NCBI GenBank assembly: GCA_964415065.1
Contig: CAYPYX010000009.1
Coordinates: 8,794-72,793, forward strand
DNA: 64,000 nt
From: VMCP01 sp964415065
GTDB lineage: Bacteria > Bacteroidota > Bacteroidia > NS11-12g > UBA955
Direction of reading: 5' to 3'
Position numbers and translations under genes: made by a program. The notes under the pieces were generated by a model. The model ran no database searches. It worked only from the letters and a program-made list of their open reading frames with translations, and was not told where the DNA came from. Below, one piece after another: positions 42,815 to 51,660 of this stretch (position 1 is its first letter; each line of letters begins with the position of its first letter).

Positions 42815-43621
42815 TTACTTGATCGATGAATTGTGTTTAATTCTGGGCTCTTTTTTAGGGTCGATTTTACTTTTTTCCCTGAATTCCTTTTCGAAACCTT
42901 GAATTAATACGTCTCGAATGAGGATTCCAGTTTTGTAAGTTTTCTTGGGATATTTTAGCATGTTGAAATTATCGCCGCCTCCCAATAAGAAATCACTCGT
43001 TGCTACAAAATACGATTTTCTAGAATCAAATTTTAAACCTCGAATGGTGGCATCTGTATAGGTGCTATCATTTACAATAAGTTCGAGACTAGAGATTGGA
43101 CATCCCCCGAGAATAGAAATAAAATTGAACAATGAATCACATTGACTTCCAGTTAATTGAAGTATAACAAGCTCATTGTCGAAAGGCATCACTTCAAATA
43201 CTTTTCCCAGAGTAATATCTCCTTGAGAGATTGAATTTCTCAACCCAAAATGATTTAGAACTGTAAAATGCGAAAGTGAACCGAATTGCGAAAGCATGTA
43301 ATCATCGGCAGCTTGTTGCACATAATCCGCGGCTACTCTACTTAAATTTGCTTGGGTTTCTTGTTCTTGTGTAATTTTCCCTCTTGATCTTAATGTCAAC
43401 AAATCCGTTTCTGTTTTCGCAATCACTTTCGACATTATTTTATTAACGCTATCGCGATATACAGATAACCACTGTTGAATCTCGGGATCCTGAGTGGCAA
43501 TGGTTTCAGGGGAATTTGCTAAATTCGTTTTGGTAGTTACTCTCCATGGTTTGGGAGAGCATGAAGATACTACCATTGTTATTATTAGTAGTGCAATTAA
43601 TGGAATTCTTACAGACTGCAT
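42815..43621 (-). CDS. 5'-nucleotidase C-terminal (substrate-binding) domain lipoprotein
   Basis: 268 residues with a lipoprotein signal (LLIITMVVSSC, lipobox VSSC). The mature part matches the 5_nucleotid_C domain that binds the nucleoside moiety in UshA, including SYFVATSDFLLGGGDNFNML. No catalytic phosphoesterase motifs are present. It is encoded just upstream of the metallophosphoesterase half, reversing the order of domains in UshA. It probably tethers a split nucleotidase to a membrane. A Lys/Glu-rich tail ends the protein. Confidence 0.88.
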   Translation of the reverse strand: MQSVRIPLIALLIITMVVSSCSPKPWRVTTKTNLANSPETIATQDPEIQQWLSVYRDSVNKIMSKVIAKTETDLLTLRSRGKITQEQETQANLSRVAADYVQQAADDYMLSQFGSLSHFTVLNHFGLRNSISQGDITLGKVFEVMPFDNELVILQLTGSQCDSLFNFISILGGCPISSLELIVNDSTYTDATIRGLKFDSRKSYFVATSDFLLGGGDNFNMLKYPKKTYKTGILIRDVLIQGFEKEFREKSKIDPKKEPRIKHNSSIK

Positions 43622-43943
43622 GAATGGTTTTCTATTTCAGGGGATCACAATTGAATTGAAAATATTTTGTTTTTGAAAATCACGAATTGATTATTGTTAT
43701 GTCTCAAGTTAAATCGGATGTTGCAATAGACTGGAGGTTTATAAAAATGAACAACTTGAAAAATAGACGAAATTATCTCTAATTTCCAGATTTAGCGTAG
43801 CAAGGTTTTTAGTTAATATTTCAAATAATCGTTAGATTCGGTTACGAAATTAGAATTAACAAACTAATTATTTGTAAAATTGACACAGAATCAGCACGAT
43901 TTTTTGATATTAATCGAATTATTTGGGATTTTTGTAAAAAATT
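43622..43943. other. Gene-free divergent intergenic region
   Basis: 322 AT-rich bases between the nucleotidase operon and the lamin-tail gene. It must hold promoters for both. The only candidate is TTG 43904-43906, a 20-base spacer and GATTTTTG (43927-43934, one mismatch to TAnnTTTG) before the plus-strand gene. No perfect element was found on the minus strand. No RNA gene recognised. Confidence 0.7.
43904..43934 (+). promoter_or_regulatory. Candidate promoter of the lamin-tail/TonB genes
   Basis: TTG (43904-43906), a 20-base spacer and GATTTTTG (43927-43934), one mismatch from TAnnTTTG, ten bases before the ATG at 43944. Confidence 0.35.
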
Positions 43944-44948
43944 ATGAAAAAATTACTTCTTTTAGGTGCAATCGTTTCGTTAACAACGATGGCTGTTGCT
44001 CAAACGGTAAAACCCTGTGGTGAATTATTTTTCAGCGAATATGTAGAAGGCAGTGGAAATAACAAAGCCTTGGAAGTTTATAATCCTACCAATTCGGATG
44101 TTGACTTAAGTAATTACAGAGTAACACGTTGGCAAAATGGAGCTTCCATTTGGGATAAGCAGTTTAGCGATACATTAAGCGGAATGTTGAAGCCAAAAGA
44201 TGTTGTAGTGTTGGTTATTGATCGTAGAAATCCTGCAGGAACCGGAGCAGATACCCCAGTTGCTGTTGAATTGCAAAATAAGGCAGACTTATTTTTAAGT
44301 AAGGATTACAACCGTTCGTATTCTATGTCGTTCAATGGTGACGATGCAATGTCTTTAGATAGATATGATGCGACATATAAGACTTGGGTTTTGGTAGATA
44401 TTATTGGAAAGATTGGCGAACGTCCCAAAACTCCAGGTGGATGGAGTGATTCATTTCCTTATTCAACAGGCTTAGGTACTTGGTATACCGAAAATAAAAC
44501 GTTGATACGACGCGCAAGTATTTTGACAGGATGCGATACTGTAGCACCAGTAAAAAGAGGTTTAACAGCAACATGTGATCAAGCTTGGAATCCTCAATAT
44601 TTCAATCCAAAGAAAGAATGGGAATTAAATCCTCGTAATTTTTTTGATTCATTGGGAAGCCATACTTCAGGTTGTGCTACTTTGAGTTCGGAAAAAATCA
44701 AAATTACCTCATCGGTGAAAGTATATCCAAATCCTTCAAGCACACAATTTTGGGTTGAATGTATCGAACCAATTGAAGGTATTCAAGTTTATGGTATAAA
44801 TGGTGAATTGATTTACTCGGATAAAACAGGTTCGTCATCCCTCGAAAACAAGAAATTCATTGATTGTGAATCTTGGGATTCTGGAATTTATCACATACAA
44901 GTAAAGACTGTTTCTGGTCAAATTTTACTTGAAAAGATGACCAAGTAA
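43944..44948 (+). CDS. T9SS-exported lamin-tail domain (LTD) protein
   Basis: 334 residues: a signal peptide ending AVAQ, a lamin-tail domain (about 25-215, starting GELFFSEYVEGSGNNKALEV and including LSNYRVTRWQNG), and a T9SS sorting domain starting VKVYPNPSS. LTD domains occur in bacterial extracellular nucleases such as Xds and ExeM and may bind DNA or surfaces. This protein has no nuclease domain of its own. The next gene, a TonB receptor, begins one base after the stop, and a secreted endonuclease follows, so a role in nucleic acid capture is inferred. Confidence 0.88.
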   Translation: MKKLLLLGAIVSLTTMAVAQTVKPCGELFFSEYVEGSGNNKALEVYNPTNSDVDLSNYRVTRWQNGASIWDKQFSDTLSGMLKPKDVVVLVIDRRNPAGTGADTPVAVELQNKADLFLSKDYNRSYSMSFNGDDAMSLDRYDATYKTWVLVDIIGKIGERPKTPGGWSDSFPYSTGLGTWYTENKTLIRRASILTGCDTVAPVKRGLTATCDQAWNPQYFNPKKEWELNPRNFFDSLGSHTSGCATLSSEKIKITSSVKVYPNPSSTQFWVECIEPIEGIQVYGINGELIYSDKTGSSSLENKKFIDCESWDSGIYHIQVKTVSGQILLEKMTK

Positions 44949-44949
44949 G

Positions 44950-47643
44950 ATGAAGAAAATCGCTCTATTTTTCTCACTTTTTGTTTTCTTTAATTTCGTA
45001 ATTGCACAAACTACGATCAAGGGTAAAGTTCGCGATCGAATTTCTGGTGAACTTTTGGAAAAAGCTTTGGTTTCTGCAGGTTCAGTTTCCACTTTAACCG
45101 ATAAGTTGGGCGAATATACTCTCAAATTACCTATGGGTGAATTTCGGTTAGTTGCTCAATTGGATGGATACGAATCTGATACAATTTCAATACAAGCGGA
45201 TCGAAATTTAATAGTAGGAGCAGATTTTGAATTGGAGAATTTAAGTGCGGCAATTCAAGCGGTACAAATTATTGCTTCTGTGGCGAAAGATCGAAAGACG
45301 CCAATTGCCTACAGCAATATTTCAGGGAAAGATATTCAGGAACGATTGGGTAGTGGTGACATGCCTGTACTTCTCAACAACATGCCAGGTGTTTATGCAA
45401 CCCAACAAGGTGGTGGTTCTGGTGATGCACGGATTACCATTCGAGGATTTAATCAGCGCAATATTGCGGTAATGATTGATGGAATCCCAGTAAATGATAT
45501 GGAGAATGGCTGGGTTTATTGGAGCAATTGGTTCGGTTTAGGAGGTGTAACCGCTTTGACTCAAGTTCAGCGTGGATTAGGTAGCAGTAGAATTGCAAAT
45601 CCAGCTGTTGGGGGAACCATGAATATCATAACCAAGGGTATTACCAACAAACCATTTGTTGCAGCCAATGTGGAGTTTGGAGATTCTCGATATCAAAAAT
45701 ACAGTATTGATTATTCTACCGGTAAGTTGAAAGGAGATTGGGGAATGGTTATGTCATTCACTAAGAGATCAAGTACAGGTTATGTAGATCAATTGTTTGA
45801 TGATATGTATGCCTACTTTTTTAAAGTTGAAAAACAATTTGGTAAAACAAGCACACTATCCCTAACGGCTATCGGAGCACCTCAAAGTCATGGTCAACGT
45901 TCTTACCGCGCACGCCTAAGTTTGTATGATAGAGATATGGCAAAAGACTTGGGTATGGATACGGCATTACCCGCCATGCCAACTGATCAAGGCATCCGAT
46001 ATAATCAGCATTGGGGATGGATGGATACATCCGCACAATTTGATCCCAATACAGGCGACGTAATTTACAAGAATAAAAAGTTTGCCGTAAATGAACGTGT
46101 AAATCAATTTCACAAACCTCAAGTATATTTGAAATGGGATTACAAACCCAGTAAAAAATGGTTTTCCAATACAACTGCTTATGTTTCTTACGGCCAAGGC
46201 GGAGGAACTTTAGGCGAGAGGTTGAAACAGGACCCGTCGGTATATGGTTTGTTTAATTTCCAAAGTGCTTGGAATGAAAATACTGATTTAGGCACTTTTT
46301 CAGCGGTAGACCCTCGTTATTCACCAACTGAATTTAAATCAAAAGGAATTATTGCCCGAAATGTGAATAACCATACTTGGTTGGGATTGTTAAATACTAC
46401 ACAATACAAATACTCAAAAACCACCACGTTGACAGGTGGTATTGATGTTCGCACGTATAAAGGACAGCACTTCAAAGAAGTTTACGATCTATTAGGTGGC
46501 GATTATTACATACCCGATGTATCGGAAATGAATCCGAAAAAATCCAATAATTACATGTATCGTAAGGGAGATATTTTTAATTTTCATAATGATGGTATAG
46601 TAAATTGGGCTGGAGGCTTCATTGAAGCCGAATATGTAAAAAATCAACTTTCAGGATTTTTTAACGTAAGTACTAGTAGAACTAGTTATCAACGAATTGA
46701 TTATTTTAAACTCGATAGTTCTGGAAATCCTCAATATACGCCCAAAGCAAACTTCACGGGATTAACGTTAAAAACAGGAGCCAACTATAATTTCTCAAGA
46801 AATTTAAATGCATTTGTTAACTTGGGTTATTTGAATCGTCCTACTCGTTTTAACAACGTTTTTGATAACAGAAATAAAATTATTCAAGGTGCTGAAAATG
46901 AATTGGTTTACGCAGCTGAAGGAGGATTGGGCTATAAGAAAAAGAGAATTGCAATAAATTTAAATGCTTACTATACGAATTGGGTGAATAGACCCGTTGA
47001 TTTTAGACCAGTATTTAGAGATGCAGAAGGCAATGATTTCTCATACAATATCAATGGATTGAAAGCCCGTCATATGGGAATTGAAATGCAAACTGCCATT
47101 AAAGCAGGTGATGGAATTACTTTAGAATTTTCTTTGGCTTTTGGTGATTGGGTTTGGAAATCAGGCAGTGACGCAACAGTTAGAAATGACGCTGGAGATT
47201 CAGTCGGTCAGTTTAGTTTTGACGCAACCAATGTTCATGTTGGAGATGCCGCACAGAATCAAATTGCTGGTTTATTTCGCTGGGAACCTACTTATTTGAA
47301 AGGTGCTTATGTTTCATTACAATATGTGTATTTCGGAAAGCAATTTGCTGATTTCGAACCGATCGCTTTACAGGGAAGTTGGGCTGGAAAAGAATCTTTT
47401 CAGATACCAAACTATTGGTACATGAATTTAAATGGCGGATATTCCTTCAAGTTGAAAAATAATGCTCAAATAAAAATATATGCTATGGTTAATAATGTCA
47501 CCAATAACATTTACATAAGCGATGCTCAGCATCGAAGTGTTTCTGCCGCTGGTGATCCTAACCTGGTTTTTAATCCTAAAAATTTAGAAGTATTTCTCTC
47601 ACAAGGCTTAAGATATACCACTGGAATTCGAATAGCTTTCTAA
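44950..47643 (+). CDS. TonB-dependent receptor coupled to the LTD gene
   Basis: 897 residues: a signal peptide ending FVIAQ, a CarboxypepD_reg-like domain (TIKGKVRDRISGELLEKALV), a plug (RITIRGFNQRNIAVMIDGIP, QRGLGSSRIANPAVGG) and a beta-barrel ending TTGIRIAF. It starts one base after the LTD stop, so the two are translationally linked. The cargo is unknown. Its position between an LTD protein and an exported endonuclease suggests nucleic acid fragments or nucleosides, which is an inference and not shown by any motif. Confidence 0.9.
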   Translation: MKKIALFFSLFVFFNFVIAQTTIKGKVRDRISGELLEKALVSAGSVSTLTDKLGEYTLKLPMGEFRLVAQLDGYESDTISIQADRNLIVGADFELENLSAAIQAVQIIASVAKDRKTPIAYSNISGKDIQERLGSGDMPVLLNNMPGVYATQQGGGSGDARITIRGFNQRNIAVMIDGIPVNDMENGWVYWSNWFGLGGVTALTQVQRGLGSSRIANPAVGGTMNIITKGITNKPFVAANVEFGDSRYQKYSIDYSTGKLKGDWGMVMSFTKRSSTGYVDQLFDDMYAYFFKVEKQFGKTSTLSLTAIGAPQSHGQRSYRARLSLYDRDMAKDLGMDTALPAMPTDQGIRYNQHWGWMDTSAQFDPNTGDVIYKNKKFAVNERVNQFHKPQVYLKWDYKPSKKWFSNTTAYVSYGQGGGTLGERLKQDPSVYGLFNFQSAWNENTDLGTFSAVDPRYSPTEFKSKGIIARNVNNHTWLGLLNTTQYKYSKTTTLTGGIDVRTYKGQHFKEVYDLLGGDYYIPDVSEMNPKKSNNYMYRKGDIFNFHNDGIVNWAGGFIEAEYVKNQLSGFFNVSTSRTSYQRIDYFKLDSSGNPQYTPKANFTGLTLKTGANYNFSRNLNAFVNLGYLNRPTRFNNVFDNRNKIIQGAENELVYAAEGGLGYKKKRIAINLNAYYTNWVNRPVDFRPVFRDAEGNDFSYNINGLKARHMGIEMQTAIKAGDGITLEFSLAFGDWVWKSGSDATVRNDAGDSVGQFSFDATNVHVGDAAQNQIAGLFRWEPTYLKGAYVSLQYVYFGKQFADFEPIALQGSWAGKESFQIPNYWYMNLNGGYSFKLKNNAQIKIYAMVNNVTNNIYISDAQHRSVSAAGDPNLVFNPKNLEVFLSQGLRYTTGIRIAF

Positions 47644-47830
47644 AACATAATTTCAATGTAAATAAAAATATGTAGTAAAAGACGATTGCTCAAAACAACA
47701 GAAATTAAAGTCGAAAATAACCCAAATAGGAACAAATAAAATTGAAAATCAAGGGGGAATTGTCAAAAAGGAACAATAAGTAGTGTCCCTTAAAAACATC
47801 CCTCGAACAAACATCCCCAAAAATAAAAAT

Positions 47831-50020
47831 ATGAAAAGAATATATGCAATAATGATCAACGCATTATGGGTTGGTCTAAGTTTCGCTCAAGGCACATTAC
47901 CTATGTTTACCAACATGGACGAAGCCACTATTCCAACAGGATTTACGGCCAGTCTTGGAGCTACAGGTAACAAGGTGTATACACTGGCTGCATATGTCAA
48001 GAGTTCTCCTAATGCAATGCGAATAGACGCAACAGGAGAATATTTAACTGCGTATTGGTCGGGAAAAGCCGATACCATGACGTACTGGTTAAGTGGTACC
48101 GCCGCTTCTGGAATTACTGCTTGGCAGGGTACCGTTACCATAGATGAAAGCGTTGATGGATCGAATTGGACCAATGTCAGAACACATACGGATGATCTGG
48201 GTGTTCAGATAAAAGAGTATATGGTGAGATTGAACTCAGGTTCGCGTTACATGAGGATTCTATTTAATAATAAAATAACTGGGTTCAATGCTGCCATTGA
48301 TGATGTAACCATTCGCCCAGCTGGTTCTGGTGTAAATCCTGAGTTAAAAGTTTTTTATAACGGAAACGAACAGATTCATAAAAAAACATTAAAAGCTGGA
48401 AACGACACTTTAGTGAAGCTTCAGCTTAAAAATAATAGTAAGATGCAGGATTTGTTAATTAGTTCTGCTCAATTGTCAGGCACAGATTTCGAAGTTCAAA
48501 ATACCCTTCCATTAACAATAAAACCATCTGAATCATTGGATTTATTGGTTCATATGAAATCAGATGTACCAGGCACACATAACAGTTTATTGAAATTGGC
48601 CACCAATGATCCAGAAATGGACACATTTGAACTTTCAATTTCTACCATCAAAGGTACATTAGCATCGGAGCCAAAGTTTGCACCAACAGGTTTGAATGTA
48701 ACAGCTAAAGCATTCCGAATGAATGGTTCGTTTTCTTCAAGTGACGCAGAATCTTATTTGGTATTAATGGCTATATCTGATACAACTGCTCTTCCCCAAG
48801 ACGGAAAAATGTATCAAAGAGGAGAATACATTGGTAAATCAAAAGTGGTGTATTCAGGACCAGTCTCAAGTGCAATAGATTTTGATGGAATTATAGCAAA
48901 TACAAATTATCATGTTGCAGCATTTGGTTTTAACGGTTATGATGAGTTTACCAACTACTTAACTTCGAATAAAGCTGTAGGAGTATTCACAACTCCAGGA
49001 TTGAATGCGCAATCGTACTATGCAGGTATTGATCCTTTGGACACTCAATTTTTGATCAAATTACAAAATAAGGTTCGTCCTCACAGAAAAATATTTTACA
49101 GCAATTATGCTTCGTACGTTGTTAATAATTTTGAAGCCCGCGACACAGCTGATAATAAGCAAGTATTGAATTGCTTTTATTCAGGTTATCCTTATGTTTA
49201 TACACCGCCGTTTAATCATACTGTGATGTCAAGAGAGCACTGCTATCCTTATAGCTATATGACAGAAGGGAACCAAGATAGTTCAAACTATATGGATTTG
49301 CATATTTTGAGAACCGTACACCAAACGGAAGTGAATGCAGTGAGAAGCAATTATCCTTTGAATAATGTTAAAACAGTCATTTCCAAATTCTGGGGTGGAA
49401 CATACGGTAAAGATAGCAGTGGAAATTTCTGTTATGAGCCGCGTAATGAAGTTAAAGGCGAAGTTGCAAGGGCGAATTTTTATGCTTGTGCTACCTATAA
49501 TACGGAAGCAAAACCATTTACGATTCCTACTTCAAACCAAGCAATAAATGAACTTCAAGATCAATACGTATTGAAACGTTGGAATTCGCAATTCCCCCCA
49601 ACTAATTGGGAAATTGCACGACATGAATATGTGGCTCAGTCATCGGTTCAAAATAACAGAAATCCATTTATCGATCATCCAGATTGGGCTTGCTATATAG
49701 ATTTTGCAACGATGACCTATAATAAGTCAGGATTGTGTGAACCGCCAAAAACAAACTCGAACAAATTGGTTTCTAAAGAAGTGGCTATTCAAGTTTACCC
49801 TAACCCATCTACATCGGATTTTAATGTGGATTTATCGGGTTTTTCGGGGGATGTAGTAACAATTCATGTTGTGGATTTCTTTGAGAGAACGGTGTTCGAA
49901 AAGAAAACCAATGATAAAGGCATTTCAATTAACGGAAGTAACTGGAGTTCAGGAAATTATTTGTTATTGATTCGTACTTCCGATGGTCGAACTGCTGCTA
50001 CTCAAATTTCAAAAAATTGA
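47831..50020 (+). CDS. T9SS-exported endonuclease I family nuclease
   Basis: 729 residues from ATG 47831, which begins a proper signal peptide (MKRIYAIMINALWVGLSFAQ); a GTG at 47783 would only add a charged leader. Beta-sandwich domains fill about 20-300 and a fibronectin-like region about 300-400. The endonuclease I domain follows (about 415-640), with catalytic His470 in MSREHCYPYS, then NYMDLHIL, CYEPRNEVKGEVARANFY and NNRNPFIDHP. A T9SS sorting domain (VYPNPSTSDFNVDL) ends it. It would cut DNA or RNA nonspecifically outside the cell. Confidence 0.9.
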   Translation: MKRIYAIMINALWVGLSFAQGTLPMFTNMDEATIPTGFTASLGATGNKVYTLAAYVKSSPNAMRIDATGEYLTAYWSGKADTMTYWLSGTAASGITAWQGTVTIDESVDGSNWTNVRTHTDDLGVQIKEYMVRLNSGSRYMRILFNNKITGFNAAIDDVTIRPAGSGVNPELKVFYNGNEQIHKKTLKAGNDTLVKLQLKNNSKMQDLLISSAQLSGTDFEVQNTLPLTIKPSESLDLLVHMKSDVPGTHNSLLKLATNDPEMDTFELSISTIKGTLASEPKFAPTGLNVTAKAFRMNGSFSSSDAESYLVLMAISDTTALPQDGKMYQRGEYIGKSKVVYSGPVSSAIDFDGIIANTNYHVAAFGFNGYDEFTNYLTSNKAVGVFTTPGLNAQSYYAGIDPLDTQFLIKLQNKVRPHRKIFYSNYASYVVNNFEARDTADNKQVLNCFYSGYPYVYTPPFNHTVMSREHCYPYSYMTEGNQDSSNYMDLHILRTVHQTEVNAVRSNYPLNNVKTVISKFWGGTYGKDSSGNFCYEPRNEVKGEVARANFYACATYNTEAKPFTIPTSNQAINELQDQYVLKRWNSQFPPTNWEIARHEYVAQSSVQNNRNPFIDHPDWACYIDFATMTYNKSGLCEPPKTNSNKLVSKEVAIQVYPNPSTSDFNVDLSGFSGDVVTIHVVDFFERTVFEKKTNDKGISINGSNWSSGNYLLLIRTSDGRTAATQISKN

Positions 50021-50034
50021 TATAACGAAAAGTA

Positions 50035-50892
50035 ATGGATTTTAGAAGTTCAGAAGCGTTTGATTGTTATGATCGTTGGTTAAAGGAGGATGTAGGTAAT
50101 GGCGATTATTCATCGTTGTCATCGATTCCAGAAGGTGCTTTAGGGGAATCAACATTAATTCTGAAAGACGATGGAGTAGTGGCAGGCTTAGAAATGGCTA
50201 TCGCTTTTTTTGAATTTTTGGATCCTCATGTAGAGTTTGTGGCATTTTACCAAGATGGTGATTTTCTGAAAAAAGGTACAATTTTGGGCACAGCATCGGG
50301 TTCTTTACATTCACTTTTGATGGGAGAGCGACTAATGCTTAATCTAATGCAGCGATTGAGTGGAATTGCAACTCAAACAAGAAGCATAGTAGAATTGGTG
50401 AAAGGAACGAAAGTTAGAATTCTAGACACGCGAAAAACTACTCCTGGTTTGAGAATGTTTGAGAAATGGGCTGTAACCCAAGGTGGTGGATATAATCATC
50501 GAATGGGATTATACGACATGGTCATGTTGAAAGATAATCATTTGGATTCAGCAGGTGGAATAACAGCTGCAGTTGAGCGGACCAAGTCTTATTTAAAATC
50601 CCATAATTTGAATTTGAAAATCGAGGTTGAAACCCGAAATTTGGATGAAGTGAGAGAAGCATTAAAAGCTGGAGTAGATAGAATTATGTTTGATAATTTT
50701 ACTCCTGAACTTACAATTCAAGGTGTAAATTTAGTTAACGGTCAGAGTGAAACAGAATCTTCCGGTGGAATCACTTTAGAAACCATAGCCGAATATGCTA
50801 GAACAGGTGTTGATTTTATAAGTGTAGGTTCCATTACTCATAGTGTAAAAGCTTTAGACATAAGTTTCAAAACCAAGATAAAATCAGAATAA
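50035..50892 (+). CDS. nadC: Nicotinate-nucleotide pyrophosphorylase (carboxylating)
   Basis: 285 residues. It makes nicotinate mononucleotide from quinolinate and PRPP in NAD synthesis. The opening LKEDVGNGDYSS, the LMQRLSGIATQT helix, ILDTRKTTPGLRMFEKWAV with the quinolinate-binding residues, and KIEVETRNLDE are typical. It begins 14 bases after the endonuclease stop, so it may be read through from it, though no functional link is apparent. nadA and nadB are not in the window. Confidence 0.95.
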   Translation: MDFRSSEAFDCYDRWLKEDVGNGDYSSLSSIPEGALGESTLILKDDGVVAGLEMAIAFFEFLDPHVEFVAFYQDGDFLKKGTILGTASGSLHSLLMGERLMLNLMQRLSGIATQTRSIVELVKGTKVRILDTRKTTPGLRMFEKWAVTQGGGYNHRMGLYDMVMLKDNHLDSAGGITAAVERTKSYLKSHNLNLKIEVETRNLDEVREALKAGVDRIMFDNFTPELTIQGVNLVNGQSETESSGGITLETIAEYARTGVDFISVGSITHSVKALDISFKTKIKSE

Positions 50893-51063
50893 ACCTATTG
50901 TTTTGGCTCGAATATTGTAGAAGTGTTGGAACAAAGATTTTTACATCGATGAGTTTTAATCTGGATAATGTTTAAATCGATTAATTTGCTGCATTAATAG
51001 ATTGTGACAAGTATTACGGAAACTCTCACAAACATTCGACTAAATTGTAATAAAATTAAAAAA

Positions 51064-51657
51064 ATGAAAAAGTTAAATATTTTACCCGCGTTGTTTGTGG
51101 TTTTTGCCGCACAATTACAGGCTTGTAACAATTCCAATGAAGGTTCAACTTCAACTTCAGATTCAGTTGCGAATTCTAATCAGAGTATCAATGCCACAAC
51201 TGTTGCAAATCAAACAACTACTGCAGTTACAGAAGAAATTTCAAGTGAACCAATATCAACCGAATTAAAATGGTATCGTTTTGACGAGGGTTATAAAAAA
51301 GCAGTTGCGGAAAATAAGATTATTCTTGTAGATGCATATACGGATTGGTGTGGTTGGTGTAAGGTTATGGATAAGAAAACATACACAGATGCCAACGTGA
51401 TAGCAAAATTGAATCAGTCTTTTGTGTGTGTAAAGTTGAATCCAGAATTGGATGAAACATTTGCCTTTGCAGATAAGAAGATGAAATCCGCTGAATTGCT
51501 TCAATATATCGGAAATGGTCAGGTAACTGGATTTCCTTCCACTATTTTTTGGACGAATCCAGGAAAGGATGAAAAACGATATGTTCAGCCTGGCTATTTG
51601 CCCCCTGCGGATTTTATCACTTTATTGGACATGGCTATCCAAGCAAAAAAAGGCTAA
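51064..51657 (+). CDS. Thioredoxin-fold lipoprotein
   Basis: 197 residues from ATG 51064, giving a lipoprotein signal with lipobox LQAC; a GTG at 51004 adds no signal feature. A Ser/Thr/Asn-rich linker leads to a thioredoxin-like domain with CGWC (Cys96-Cys99) in TDWCGWCKVMDKKTYTD, as in the Thioredoxin_7/DUF255-like group. It is probably a periplasmic thiol-disulfide protein. The stop is 3 bases before the rlmD ATG, so they may share a transcript. Confidence 0.85.
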   Translation: MKKLNILPALFVVFAAQLQACNNSNEGSTSTSDSVANSNQSINATTVANQTTTAVTEEISSEPISTELKWYRFDEGYKKAVAENKIILVDAYTDWCGWCKVMDKKTYTDANVIAKLNQSFVCVKLNPELDETFAFADKKMKSAELLQYIGNGQVTGFPSTIFWTNPGKDEKRYVQPGYLPPADFITLLDMAIQAKKG

Positions 51658-51660
51658 TTG

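Noticed and set aside
43699..43782. 27-codon frame upstream of the lamin-tail gene
   Set aside because: No promoter element or conserved feature; chance length in AT-rich DNA.
47783..47830. GTG start extending the secreted nuclease by 16 residues
   Set aside because: The extension is a charged Lys/Asn/Pro stretch ahead of a complete signal peptide starting at ATG 47831.
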